A stretch of 64,000 nucleotides of DNA from an uncultured Bacteroidales bacterium (GCA_946626605.1 CAMOUL010000005.1:43770-107769); one strand, 5' to 3'; positions 36,858-45,583 are shown, counted from the stretch's first letter. Translations and numbers: made by a program. The notes: a model not told the origin generated them from the sequence alone.

Positions 36858-37775
36858 TTATTTAAAAAGTTGTATAATGTTTATTAGTATTGATGCGCCC
36901 AGGATTCCGCACCCAATAAAGAATAATTTTTTACCCTTTTCTTCCCATTCTTCATGTTCTTTTTTGAGCCTTTCCTGCTCCTTTATGGATTCAGATAAGG
37001 CTTTGCGGAGTTGAGCACACTCTTGCTGTTTGTCTTTTATCTCTTTTTCCTTTTCGACTAGAGCGAGCTTTAGTTGTTCGATATCAGACATGCTGTTATC
37101 CGTATCTTTCTTATCTATATTTTGGTTAGCCTCCTCACTATGTATTTCCAATAAACATTGCATTCTCTTAAGTTCTGAATAGGACATACTTCTTCCCGGT
37201 TCAATTGTTTCTTCGGGTAGATGAAGTTCAGAAAGAAGTTTATTCGTTATAGTTGGGTTTGCACCGAAGTTATCCGAAAAAGGAACAAATAATATAACCG
37301 TTCCCCTTCTATTGGGTATTTGTAAGAGTTTAGATTCGCCTTCGTATTCAGATTGGCAATCGTTAACTATAGCTGCTAATTTATCCCCTTCAAAATGCAA
37401 CCCTCCTCGCAGATCAAACATTTCCGCAAATTCAGACTCGAATTTATTCAGGTTATTCAATACGCGAATAACCAATTTGTCCATTAATACGCGATCAGAT
37501 GCATTGCCGATGAATTGGACTGCGCAACTAATTTTGCGATTATCCGTATCCAGTCCCAAACTGGGTATCTCGCGGACAACGAAGATGAGCGTATCTCTAT
37601 CTATATAACGGTATAATATTTTGGCACCTCCTTGATTAAAATACAAATCAGCTAACTTCGGGAACTCATAGGTGTTCGCTGTTGTTACCTCTTGATTGAG
37701 AGACTCATGCGCTTCTCCGTTGATACGGAAGGTTTTAAAACCACCGTAAGAATATTGGCAATAGAACTTAATCAT
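36858..37775 (-). CDS. Coiled-coil, tail-anchored GTPase-associated protein (GAP1-like N-terminus)
   Basis: 305 aa. Residues 1-190 form a globular alpha/beta domain starting FYCQYSYGGFKTFRINGE. Residues about 225-280 are a charged coiled coil (SDIEQLKLALVEKEKEIKDKQ...EEWEEKG). A single C-terminal transmembrane helix (FFIGCGILGASILINIIQLF) would anchor it with the bulk in the cytoplasm. The N-terminal pattern resembles the GTPase-associated protein 1 (GAP1) N-terminal domain described next to double-GTPases, but this is memory-based and uncertain. It directly follows the two GTPase genes (13-bp gap), which supports a partnership. Confidence 0.6.
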   Translation of the reverse strand: MIKFYCQYSYGGFKTFRINGEAHESLNQEVTTANTYEFPKLADLYFNQGGAKILYRYIDRDTLIFVVREIPSLGLDTDNRKISCAVQFIGNASDRVLMDKLVIRVLNNLNKFESEFAEMFDLRGGLHFEGDKLAAIVNDCQSEYEGESKLLQIPNRRGTVILFVPFSDNFGANPTITNKLLSELHLPEETIEPGRSMSYSELKRMQCLLEIHSEEANQNIDKKDTDNSMSDIEQLKLALVEKEKEIKDKQQECAQLRKALSESIKEQERLKKEHEEWEEKGKKLFFIGCGILGASILINIIQLFK

Positions 37776-37788
37776 ATCTTATAGATTT

Positions 37789-38970
37789 TTACATTACAAT
37801 TGATTTGACATGTTTAAAACCATCTTCTCCTGTTTTAATATATCCTCGATTGTTTAGTTGATTAACCATCTCTTGGTATCTTCTAAGATATTTTCCAAAC
37901 GGAGGATTAAAAATTCGTCTTAACCAGCCAAGGAATCCGCCTCCTAAGTCTCTTTCTTTCATGTCCATGACAAGTGATTCTTTATGAACCAAAAACTCAA
38001 TAATATGATAGGCCGGTTGTTCGCAAAATTTCGGAGAGAATCCTGCGCCATTGGTTTTATACCATGATAAAGGAATTTGAGTATAACTAAAGTAGAGACT
38101 TTTATCAGGATCCTCGTCTATATGATAAATAGATGATTCTTGAAGCATTTTTCCATCTTTTAACATGATTTGACCTGTCAAATCATCCTTGGAACACAAC
38201 TCTCCTACCTTATCTTTCTCTGTTTTGTAAAAGCGATAACCATCCAATAACTTGCTATGTTCGATACCACCTACTGTTTGAATAGGCATAATCCATATAT
38301 CAACAGCCTCATGCGATACCCATGTATTGATTAATGTTCGGTAAGACCGTTTGACAGCTTCTGCAACTTCGTCAGCCCTTCCGTGGCGTACCCATTTTTC
38401 GCATTTTACAGGGCAGAGAATAATCATTTTTTTGTCATAGCTATTATCTTCTATTTTGATATTAGCCATCATACTGGTAATTTCTTCTATACGATTATAC
38501 ACAGTATTGATGTTTTCATTATCCTGCTGCATCATATATGGCGTATCAATAGCAATTACATATACATCGCTTTGCGCAATAATATCCCGCAATTCATTGT
38601 GATGCGTGCTTGAATCCTCCATCCATTCACCGGGAACATCAATAAATTCAAAATCGACGGGAGCAGCTCCTGTAATATCCGTGCGCAAAATATAGGAACC
38701 CTTTCCTTTATTAGGAGTCATATCTACTTGGAAAGAACTATTTTCGCCAACTCTATCACGTGTCCGTATCCGTAAGTAATTATCTACTTCCAGACGCTTT
38801 TCACTGAGTCTTGGACAAGATCCATCAAGAGATTGAGCGGAATAATTGGTTTGATCCGAAACGACAAACAGATCACCTGATGTATGCTGATTCAACGCAT
38901 ACAAGATGGAAGATAGGATGGACGATTTTCCGGATCGCCTACCGCCTAACATGATAATTTTATGTGCCAT
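37789..38970 (-). CDS. P-loop GTPase of double-GTPase (DO-GTPase) type, copy 2
   Basis: 393 aa. G1/Walker A GGRRSGKS at residues 9-16; G3 DVPGEW at 111-116; an AIDTPYMM strand at about 140-147; and CPVKCEKW at 186-193 where the G4 (N/TKxD) motif would be. The neighbouring GTPase at 38981 has the matching motifs GPRAVGKT, DFPGEY, AIDTPHLM and VPLKCERY, so the two are diverged paralogues. Both are reminiscent of the Double-GTPase families found in NTP-dependent bacterial conflict systems. The C-terminus carries a basic hydrophobic patch (GGFLGWLRRIFNPPFGKYLRR) that could touch membrane. Confidence 0.78.
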   Translation of the reverse strand: MAHKIIMLGGRRSGKSSILSSILYALNQHTSGDLFVVSDQTNYSAQSLDGSCPRLSEKRLEVDNYLRIRTRDRVGENSSFQVDMTPNKGKGSYILRTDITGAAPVDFEFIDVPGEWMEDSSTHHNELRDIIAQSDVYVIAIDTPYMMQQDNENINTVYNRIEEITSMMANIKIEDNSYDKKMIILCPVKCEKWVRHGRADEVAEAVKRSYRTLINTWVSHEAVDIWIMPIQTVGGIEHSKLLDGYRFYKTEKDKVGELCSKDDLTGQIMLKDGKMLQESSIYHIDEDPDKSLYFSYTQIPLSWYKTNGAGFSPKFCEQPAYHIIEFLVHKESLVMDMKERDLGGGFLGWLRRIFNPPFGKYLRRYQEMVNQLNNRGYIKTGEDGFKHVKSIVM

Positions 38971-38980
38971 ATCAATTTAA

Positions 38981-40021
38981 TTATTTACAATATTTAAACA
39001 AATCAGCCCCACATTCTACATTATACCCCATTAATGTGGTTTTCCTGTTTTTTTCCATTCTGAGAATTTCATCGAACAACTCTTCATCGCTATCAAATAA
39101 ATCGTAAATAGCAGTGAAAAGCTTATCGATAAAGCTTCTATTCTGTTTTTCTCTGCCATATTTGGCAGCCAAGAAAGAAAGCATGTAATAAAGGGGTTGT
39201 ACGCAGAATGCCGGATTATAAGTCGGACTATCAGTGCGGAATCTATAAACCACTTCTTGCGGACACCCATCGCTGGTCAGGGGGATGCTTGTTCCTTGCA
39301 TTGTAAAGTGGTCAAACTCTACACCACCAAGAGTTAGAATAGGAGTAACAGCACAAGCAATTTTTCCGCTTTGCCTGAAGAGGGTAATTAGTTCTCTATA
39401 GACGGATTCTACTTGTTTTAAGACGTCGTCCATTCTATGTTCAAAGAAATAGCGCTCGCACTTAAGAGGCACCAATAATACCAACTTTTCTCCTTCAATT
39501 TTTTGGAGACTACTTTTGAAAAACTCGGTAATAATTCGTGTTTTGTTTTTTGCCTCGCAATAGATACCTCCTTCTTCCATTAAATGTGGAGTGTCTATCG
39601 CAACAAATATCGCACTGGATTCGTCAATGAATTGCTCTACGTCTTGAGGACGGCTTTGAACATATTCGCCGGGAAAGTCTTTTATTTCAAGATCAATACG
39701 AGGTTCTTTCCCTTTAAGACCGAATACAAAATTAAAGGTATTTACCGTCGATGAAGCGGCAAGTCCAGCCGCCGGTTTGTCGGTTATTTGTTTTCTTGCT
39801 GCAAAAATAGCATTCAGTTGATGCTTTCTATCCGTTAATTCAGCATTTGTGTCTCCTTCTGCTCTAAGAAGCAAATTTGTTGTTGCACCGATATTTTCTT
39901 GTGTATCATTGAAGATTGCTGTTAGAATAGTAGTCTTTCCAACGGCTCTTGGCCCCATCATACAAACCTTCATCGGGATGCGGGCAATCGCTTTTTCTTT
40001 AAAGGAATCTAATAATTTCAT
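38981..40021 (-). CDS. P-loop GTPase of double-GTPase (DO-GTPase) type, copy 1
   Basis: 346 aa. G1 GPRAVGKT at 23-30; G3 DFPGEY at 115-120; AIDTPHLM near 142; and VPLKCERYF near 184 in the G4 position. In both this and its paralogue the canonical NKxD is replaced by a K-C-E motif, so guanine specificity is inferred, not shown. The C-termini also align (YNPAFCVQPLYYMLSFLAAK here, FSPKFCEQPAYHIIEFLVHK in the paralogue). It starts 3 bp after the dynamin-like gene and is probably translated with it. Roles as a molecular switch or heterodimer partner are inference. Confidence 0.78.
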   Translation of the reverse strand: MKLLDSFKEKAIARIPMKVCMMGPRAVGKTTILTAIFNDTQENIGATTNLLLRAEGDTNAELTDRKHQLNAIFAARKQITDKPAAGLAASSTVNTFNFVFGLKGKEPRIDLEIKDFPGEYVQSRPQDVEQFIDESSAIFVAIDTPHLMEEGGIYCEAKNKTRIITEFFKSSLQKIEGEKLVLLVPLKCERYFFEHRMDDVLKQVESVYRELITLFRQSGKIACAVTPILTLGGVEFDHFTMQGTSIPLTSDGCPQEVVYRFRTDSPTYNPAFCVQPLYYMLSFLAAKYGREKQNRSFIDKLFTAIYDLFDSDEELFDEILRMEKNRKTTLMGYNVECGADLFKYCK

Positions 40022-40024
40022 GAT

Positions 40025-42322
40025 TTATTCTAATGTTAAGATGAATAACTTTTTATTTCTCTGTGCTATAATTTTTTCATTATAGTCATTTAACTGCCCG
40101 AGTGCGATTTCTTTTCCTGCTATGTTCTTGAATTCTTTTTGCCAAATGGCAGGAGCATTCTCCCGATAAAAATTCTTTAATTCTCGCCTTCCCTCTGTTT
40201 TAAAGATAATCCGGTCTTTAAGCTTGCGGATGCGCGCATTAAATGAGTTGTATGGAATGACTAACAACTCCTTAATACCCTCCATCATTTCGTCTGCCAC
40301 AACAGGAATTGTACTCATAAGCGTTTGCTCTATGGTTTCTACAATTTCATCAATCGATTTGCCTTGGAACTGAGGTTGGACGTATTGTTCGTTTTGAGGC
40401 GAAGGGTCTAAACATTCCAAAGCCCTATTCGCCTTATACTCTAATAAGCCTTCAATATTAAGACGATAATTACAAATATCCATGAATGCCTCTGCTATCA
40501 ATGGATAGTTATTGAGTTTCTCGTCTATTAACGCCTGAAGCCACTGAACGCTATCCCCCTCGGCGATTTCTGCTTGGAGTGGAATGTATTGCAATCTTCC
40601 CCCTGTCTCATCCCTCAAAATGGAGCAAATCTCTTGTTTGAATTCTTCTTGCAATTCTGTGATAGTACTATGGTTGATTTCTTCAAATTGATCCCTTACT
40701 CTTGCACGTAAATTATCTGCATAATAGTTATATACATTATTCGGATAAGCATCCGGTCCACCTGCTGTTAAACGATGATGAATCTCTTCTACAGTAGGGC
40801 AATATGAGGCGATGGAATGTATAACCTTCATTACCTCTTCTTTTATTTTAGAGCACTCCAGATTACGACCAGAGTATTTTTTCGATAATTCGTCTATTTG
40901 ACGAGCTAACTCTAATTGATCCTCATATAGTTCATCGAATAATCCTCCTCCATCGAGACTTTTCTTAAATCCTCCAGATAAGATATTTTGCATTTTTGCA
41001 CAAAAGTCGAAATAAATTTGAAAAGTCTCCTCGAACAAGTCATTCGCGGTGTGCATTAGATTATTATCAACGGTAGACAAATTGGTAATTAGATACTCCA
41101 ATATTGGTAACAGCAGATCATGCTCAACAGCCTTGGCATCTCCACAATCTACTTTATGGACAAACGCATAATTTAGTTTTCGGTCACGTAATGCCTGCTC
41201 CATGGAAACTCCGGAATTATGATTTCCTAATTCGTCTGCCACATTCAAAGCGAAGAAAAGCCATTTGTTCAATGCCTCAGCACCCATGGCTTCGCATATC
41301 AAATCATACAATTCATCATCTTCCACACGAATACCATCTCCGTTTGCACTCGGAAGACGAACAAGGATAGCAGCATCACTATCCTCTCGAAGTGTACGAA
41401 TCATTTTCTCACGAATACCCAACGAAGTATCTCCTAAACCAATCGTATCTACAAGAACAAGTTTGCCGGCATCTTTTACAGGGAAATGCGTATAAATTGC
41501 AACTTCTTTGACAGCAAGAAACGTATAAGTAGGTTTCATGTCTGCATCATATTGTGCTACATATGTGCGTATATCCTCTTCTTTGATGTCATCTTTTGTA
41601 GAGCCGATATAACAAGCATAGTCGTCAAAATGTTCTACATATTTTTTAAGATGTTGATAGCGAGATTGCTGTTTTCCGGTCTTTTCGTTAAGATGCTCGC
41701 TCATTGCATCTACATCTTGCTGCAAACTTTTAATTTGATTTATACTACTTATATGCCTCTCTATACCGACTGCATCAAGATATTTTTGAATTTGCTCTAT
41801 CAATTCTAATTCATTATAAAATATGACTTTTGCGTATGTCTTGCTTTCTGCATTCACAATAATGGATTTGGCACCCGTACAATCACCGCCGTTTGAAGCA
41901 GGAATCACATTATTGCTTAAACCGCTAATAGATTGCAGGAGACGACTTTTGCCTTGGCGTGCACGTCCGACAACACTAATATTTATAGTGTCTCGATTAA
42001 AACGCTTTTCTAATCGTTCACATTCTTTTTGACATTGTTGCAGTTGAAGGATTATAGATGAAGGATCAGTTAACTCTACTTTATCGTAGAAAGTGGGGTC
42101 TTCTATGGACATTACATAATACTCCCCTTTCTGCTCTTTAATTTGAGAAAGGATATTCTTTCGCAATACGGCATACTCGTCCATTAAACGATTTAATACC
42201 TCAAAGAACTCCTTTTTCTTTGTAATAACTTGAAGGTGTCCCTTGCCCTCATAACCATTCCGCCCTTTACGGCGATCAATGATTGCGTTGATTTGCTCTG
42301 TAAAAGTCATTGTATTATTCAT
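40025..42322 (-). CDS. Large dynamin-like GTPase
   Basis: 765 aa from the ATG at 42320-42322; a TTG nine bases upstream is unlikely. Residues 30-112 form a helical/coiled-coil lead-in. G1 is GRARQGKS at 119-126; a switch I threonine lies in NGGDCTGAKS near 146-155; G3 is VDTIGLGD near 297; and ALNVADELG is a plausible G4. The C-terminal 350 residues are almost entirely helical and charged, as in the stalk of dynamin-family proteins. Bacterial dynamin-like proteins bind and remodel membrane, and several act in phage defence or membrane repair. Cytoplasmic, no transmembrane helix seen. It heads a GTPase triplet with the two smaller GTPases. Confidence 0.78.
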   Translation of the reverse strand: MNNTMTFTEQINAIIDRRKGRNGYEGKGHLQVITKKKEFFEVLNRLMDEYAVLRKNILSQIKEQKGEYYVMSIEDPTFYDKVELTDPSSIILQLQQCQKECERLEKRFNRDTINISVVGRARQGKSRLLQSISGLSNNVIPASNGGDCTGAKSIIVNAESKTYAKVIFYNELELIEQIQKYLDAVGIERHISSINQIKSLQQDVDAMSEHLNEKTGKQQSRYQHLKKYVEHFDDYACYIGSTKDDIKEEDIRTYVAQYDADMKPTYTFLAVKEVAIYTHFPVKDAGKLVLVDTIGLGDTSLGIREKMIRTLREDSDAAILVRLPSANGDGIRVEDDELYDLICEAMGAEALNKWLFFALNVADELGNHNSGVSMEQALRDRKLNYAFVHKVDCGDAKAVEHDLLLPILEYLITNLSTVDNNLMHTANDLFEETFQIYFDFCAKMQNILSGGFKKSLDGGGLFDELYEDQLELARQIDELSKKYSGRNLECSKIKEEVMKVIHSIASYCPTVEEIHHRLTAGGPDAYPNNVYNYYADNLRARVRDQFEEINHSTITELQEEFKQEICSILRDETGGRLQYIPLQAEIAEGDSVQWLQALIDEKLNNYPLIAEAFMDICNYRLNIEGLLEYKANRALECLDPSPQNEQYVQPQFQGKSIDEIVETIEQTLMSTIPVVADEMMEGIKELLVIPYNSFNARIRKLKDRIIFKTEGRRELKNFYRENAPAIWQKEFKNIAGKEIALGQLNDYNEKIIAQRNKKLFILTLE

Positions 42323-42404
42323 CTTGCTCAATTTTTTGTATCTATGATTTATATTTCTGCGATTTCTTTTACTTCATCCACATTGGAAAGTCGCGTTTTT
42401 CCAA

Positions 42405-42905
42405 CTATTCATATAGTGAATCTATTTCATTTTCACCATCCTTATTTGGTTTCCAATTATCTTCAACCATTAAACGCACATTTCCATATCTAGCAATGAT
42501 TGGACAATCTTGTTTATAACAACGACTAGGAGAAACACCAGCCCGTCGAGCTGCCTTAGAATAATAGTGATCCTGATCTATAATAAACTCACGAATAATG
42601 TATCTATTTGCAGCAAGATCCTCTTTAGTAATAAATGGATGCGTAACATTAGGATATCTATAATTGGAGTTAAAGAACATTGGTCCACCCCAAGAACGAA
42701 TGTATTCAAAACGCTCTATAAACCTATCAACAAAAGAGTGATCTAATGTGTCTTTGAAGTCACAAAAAGTATTTACACAAAAAACATCATCATTATTTTC
42801 AATAACACCGCATACTACACCGCCACATTTTGGGCAAGGCTCAAAATGCTGTTGATTTAGATCTATTGTCAATCCATATTTTAATTTAATAACCAGAGAA
42901 TTCAT
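42405..42905 (-). CDS. Zinc-ribbon protein of the GTPase/M48 operon (166 aa)
   Basis: An N-terminal zinc ribbon (CPKCGGVVCG...CVNTFCDF, residues 24-50) precedes a 110-residue domain (HSFVDRFIERFEYIRSWGGPMFF, KEDLAANRYIIREFIIDQDHYYSKAARRAGVSPSRCYKQDC). Not a family I recognise. The YYSKAARRAGVSPSRCY segment looks helix-turn-helix-like, so nucleic-acid binding is possible. Confidence 0.6.
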   Translation of the reverse strand: MNSLVIKLKYGLTIDLNQQHFEPCPKCGGVVCGVIENNDDVFCVNTFCDFKDTLDHSFVDRFIERFEYIRSWGGPMFFNSNYRYPNVTHPFITKEDLAANRYIIREFIIDQDHYYSKAARRAGVSPSRCYKQDCPIIARYGNVRLMVEDNWKPNKDGENEIDSLYE

Positions 42906-42928
42906 AATGGGATAGCATATGATAATAA

Positions 42929-43201
42929 TTAATATACTCGTTTGTCAAACGACTGAGAACAATGAGGACAATTAAAATGATACATTCCTCCACCCATAAC
43001 CTTTGCTGTACTCGATATCATATTGTCCGTAGATTTTCCGGAAGCATGTCTATAAACGCCAAAAGGATTCCCTACAAGAGCACTTCTTAATGTACTGCTA
43101 ATACGATATGTCCACTTAGAGGCCTTTAGGGCATCGCTTTCAATAAGTTGACCCGTAACTAGTTTCCCACAATATTTACACGGAATAGTTCTTTCTACCA
43201 T
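42929..43201 (-). CDS. Small zinc-ribbon protein (90 aa)
   Basis: Two CxxC knuckles, CKYCGK at residues 8-13 and CPHCSQ near residue 78, frame a glycine- and serine-rich middle (SALVGNPFGVYRHASGKSTDNMISSTAKVMGGGMYHFNC). They probably bind one zinc. No signal peptide. The spacer to the next gene upstream is 68 bp, one of the longest in this operon. Confidence 0.6.
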   Translation of the reverse strand: MVERTIPCKYCGKLVTGQLIESDALKASKWTYRISSTLRSALVGNPFGVYRHASGKSTDNMISSTAKVMGGGMYHFNCPHCSQSFDKRVY

Positions 43202-43269
43202 GATTTAGATTTTTATTGTATCACTTTATCAATAGTGTCCCTAAATTTAAGACACTAGTGAAATTGCAT

Positions 43270-43638
43270 TTAAAACCAGTCGCTGATTGTGTCTATCAAA
43301 TCTGTAAAGAAATCCCCTGCACCTTCAGCAACTGTAGTTGCCACATCAGGAATATTGCCGATTCCTTCTCCGACACTACTCAATAAACCAGACACAGACA
43401 CACCTGCGTTTTCTATCATCTCAGGACAATGATGAGCAACAGCGGCAATCTTATCTCCGATGTCGGAGACATAATCTGAGACAGCAGTAATAACGTCACT
43501 CATTTCAACTTGACCATCTCCATCTCCTAAAGCATCTATCGCTTTCATAACGACAGGGATATTCACTTTGTCACCATTTATTGATTGCCTAATCGCTCGT
43601 TTTACAATCATTCGAGCAAAACCTACTCCTACTAACAT
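43270..43638 (-). CDS. Small protein with EF-hand-like loop (122 aa)
   Basis: Not recognised. Residues 35-52 contain DALGDGDGQVEMSDVITA. This resembles a calcium-binding EF-hand loop with D, D and G in place but lacking the first aspartate. The rest is a series of amphipathic helices (VSDYVSDIGDKIAAVAHH, VSGLLSSVGEGIGNIPDVATTVAEGAGDFFTDLIDTISDWF) that could line up on or insert into a membrane. Lies between two other small genes of the operon. Confidence 0.55.
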   Translation of the reverse strand: MLVGVGFARMIVKRAIRQSINGDKVNIPVVMKAIDALGDGDGQVEMSDVITAVSDYVSDIGDKIAAVAHHCPEMIENAGVSVSGLLSSVGEGIGNIPDVATTVAEGAGDFFTDLIDTISDWF

Positions 43639-43649
43639 AATTGCACTAT

Positions 43650-43823
43650 TTAATCAAACAAATCAGATATAATGTCAACTGTTTCAAAAAGAGGCGGACG
43701 TTTCAAAGCCTTGTCTGCTTTATCCAAAGCCTCTGAACATTTGGCGGATCCCAAACCGTCTTCTTCTGTCAAAGCATAATAACCTGCTTGAACCATTCTA
43801 AATATAGAGCCTGCTATTGCCAT
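43650..43823 (-). CDS. 57-aa small protein of the GTPase/M48 operon
   Basis: ATG at 43821-43823, stop TAA at 43650-43652. It reads MAIAGSIFRMVQAGYYALTE, then EDGLGSAKCSEALDKADKAL and KRPPLFETVDIISDLFD. Its spacing, 11 bp to the genes on both sides, is typical of this operon, which supports it as real. Function unknown; it may pair with the 122-aa protein whose start lies 11 bp downstream. Confidence 0.6.
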   Translation of the reverse strand: MAIAGSIFRMVQAGYYALTEEDGLGSAKCSEALDKADKALKRPPLFETVDIISDLFD

Positions 43824-43834
43824 ATGAAATCATT

Positions 43835-44155
43835 TTAACGGGTGTAACCTTTTCCGTTACATATGTCACAAGTAACGGTAGCAGGCGATCCATCATTATT
43901 GAACACCACATCTCCATATGAATCCGTAACAATTAATTCTCCGTATCCTTTGCACCGCCAGCATTCGTGCGTATTGGCTATCTGTTGATAGCGATAACGG
44001 AATTTTGCATACCGTGCACCTTCCGATCTAGAGACTGCGCGATACTCTTGAACTGCTTTTTTTACATACTTACTTGCCTGCTTTGCTTGATTTGGTTTGC
44101 AAGCGACCAAAGCAATGGCTACAATCGCCATGAACAGAATAAAAGATTTTTTCAT
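43835..44155 (-). CDS. Lipoprotein with DnaJ-like zinc motif (106 aa)
   Basis: MKKSFILFMAIVAIALVACKP is a lipoprotein signal with the lipobox cysteine at 19. The mature part has a basic helix (QASKYVKKAVQEYRAVSR) and a split pair of CxxCxGxG motifs, CWRCKGYG and CDICNGKG, as in the zinc-binding cysteine-rich region of DnaJ. In DnaJ these take part in binding unfolded clients; here the pair is exported and membrane-bound. An envelope folding or redox sensor role is inference. Confidence 0.75.
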   Translation of the reverse strand: MKKSFILFMAIVAIALVACKPNQAKQASKYVKKAVQEYRAVSRSEGARYAKFRYRYQQIANTHECWRCKGYGELIVTDSYGDVVFNNDGSPATVTCDICNGKGYTR

Positions 44156-44189
44156 AAGATTAATTATTATTTGTTGGATTATTTTACAT

Positions 44190-44705
44190 TCAGGGTTCCA
44201 ATAATCCTTTTACACCACGCGCTAATTTCCTAACCAAAGTACGTTGATCAGTAGGTAAATCCGCATATACATCTCCACATTTTTTTAGTAACATTACAAG
44301 GGTTCCATGAGATACGGCAATGAAACCACCAGGGCCAAACAATGCACCAATCACATTTGCTGCTATATACATAACAGCACCTGCGCCTAATATCTCAGCA
44401 AGCAATTTGAAGGCTGCTTCTGCATCTTTCTTCGTCAGAGCATCATCTGCCAAATTACGAAGGTCTCTTTCTAATTGTGACATACCTTCTGAAGCATTAC
44501 CTCGTAGAGAACTTTGCTCCGTATCAGATCCATCAAAGCCTATTTTTATTGCGCCTACACTGCACTCATCTACGCAGATGCCACAGTCCACACAAGTTGC
44601 TTTGTCAATAAAATAACTTCCATCCCCTTCATAAATGGATTCGGCAGGACATATGTCTTTACATATTCCACACCCGATGCACAAATCTTTAATAATATAA
44701 GACAT
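44190..44705 (-). CDS. Two-cluster ferredoxin fused to a hydrophobic C-terminal domain
   Basis: 171 aa. Residues 1-58 form a 2[4Fe-4S] ferredoxin with CIGCGICKDICP and CVDCGICVDECS. After an acidic serine linker comes a helical region (SQLERDLRNLADDALTKKDAEAAFKLLAEIL). A hydrophobic hairpin follows (GAGAVMYIAANVIGALFGPGGFIAVSHGTLVMLL), then a basic tail (RTLVRKLARGVKGLL). This fusion is not one I know. It could tether an electron-transfer or redox-sensing module to the membrane. It lies between the second M48 gene and the lipoprotein gene. Confidence 0.75.
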   Translation of the reverse strand: MSYIIKDLCIGCGICKDICPAESIYEGDGSYFIDKATCVDCGICVDECSVGAIKIGFDGSDTEQSSLRGNASEGMSQLERDLRNLADDALTKKDAEAAFKLLAEILGAGAVMYIAANVIGALFGPGGFIAVSHGTLVMLLKKCGDVYADLPTDQRTLVRKLARGVKGLLEP

Positions 44706-44734
44706 AACTATATTTAATATTTATATATGTATCC

Positions 44735-45553
44735 TTATCTCACAAATTTATTATACTCTCCTTCGTTAATCCATTTGAGGAGTTCGGCGGCACGCATGAC
44801 GGTCCAAGGGTGATTGTCATCGGCAATGGAAAGGACTTTGATCAGTTTGTTCATGCCGTCCTCGTCTAATTGCTTGAAATCACGAGCCTGCTGGATAAAG
44901 GTAGCCATGTTCAGGTCATTGAAGTGTTTTTGGGGAACACCTGCCATTTTCATAAAGGCACGAACCGCGGCGTCCTTGTTCTGGCAACACATTAGTCCTG
45001 CGCGGTCTGCGGTAAATTCGGACATACGAAACCAATAATAAAGAGTGTATTGCACACCGGATGTGACCAGTTTGGTAATTGGTCCGGGAGCCAAACTCAG
45101 AAGCACATTCATGTACTGCGCCATCATATGATAGAGCATATGATTAGACTTGATGTGTCCTAACTCATGACCGATTATGAAAAGAGCCTCTTCGTCATCG
45201 CATAGATCAATCATACCGGAATTAAGTACGATTATTGGATGTTCTGCCCCAACAGTGAAGGCATTGATATCATATCCCCATTGAATGTATAGTTCTGGTT
45301 TATTCGGAACGTCCAAAATCTCACAAGCATAGTCCAGAAGTTCATAAATCTTCGGATAGTTGTCTTGTGTTACTTTGAGGTTACTGCCGGTATATTGCAC
45401 ATTGAAAATACGCTCGATAAAATTAGAGGTAATCCATTTGCCTGCCAAGGGAATGACTTTGGATGCTTCCAAAGACTCCAACGCCTTCTGGTCAAAGGGG
45501 TGCTCGTACTGCTCATGGCTGAGACCTTTGAGGATTTTCTTGTTGTGTATCAT
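44735..45553 (-). CDS. M48-family metallopeptidase, second copy
   Basis: 272 aa. HELGHIKSNH near residue 126 and SEFTADRAGLMCC supply the zinc ligands. Nearly collinear with the peptidase at 35957 (QYEHPFDQKALESLE, LYIQWGYDINAFTVG, HPWTVMRAAELLKW). It ends where the other carries its zinc ribbon, so this is a paralogue without the ribbon. No signal peptide. It follows the third M48 gene by 30 bp. Confidence 0.87.
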   Translation of the reverse strand: MIHNKKILKGLSHEQYEHPFDQKALESLEASKVIPLAGKWITSNFIERIFNVQYTGSNLKVTQDNYPKIYELLDYACEILDVPNKPELYIQWGYDINAFTVGAEHPIIVLNSGMIDLCDDEEALFIIGHELGHIKSNHMLYHMMAQYMNVLLSLAPGPITKLVTSGVQYTLYYWFRMSEFTADRAGLMCCQNKDAAVRAFMKMAGVPQKHFNDLNMATFIQQARDFKQLDEDGMNKLIKVLSIADDNHPWTVMRAAELLKWINEGEYNKFVR

Positions 45554-45583
45554 AGTGATTGTTTGTTATTAGTTCCGTTGTTA

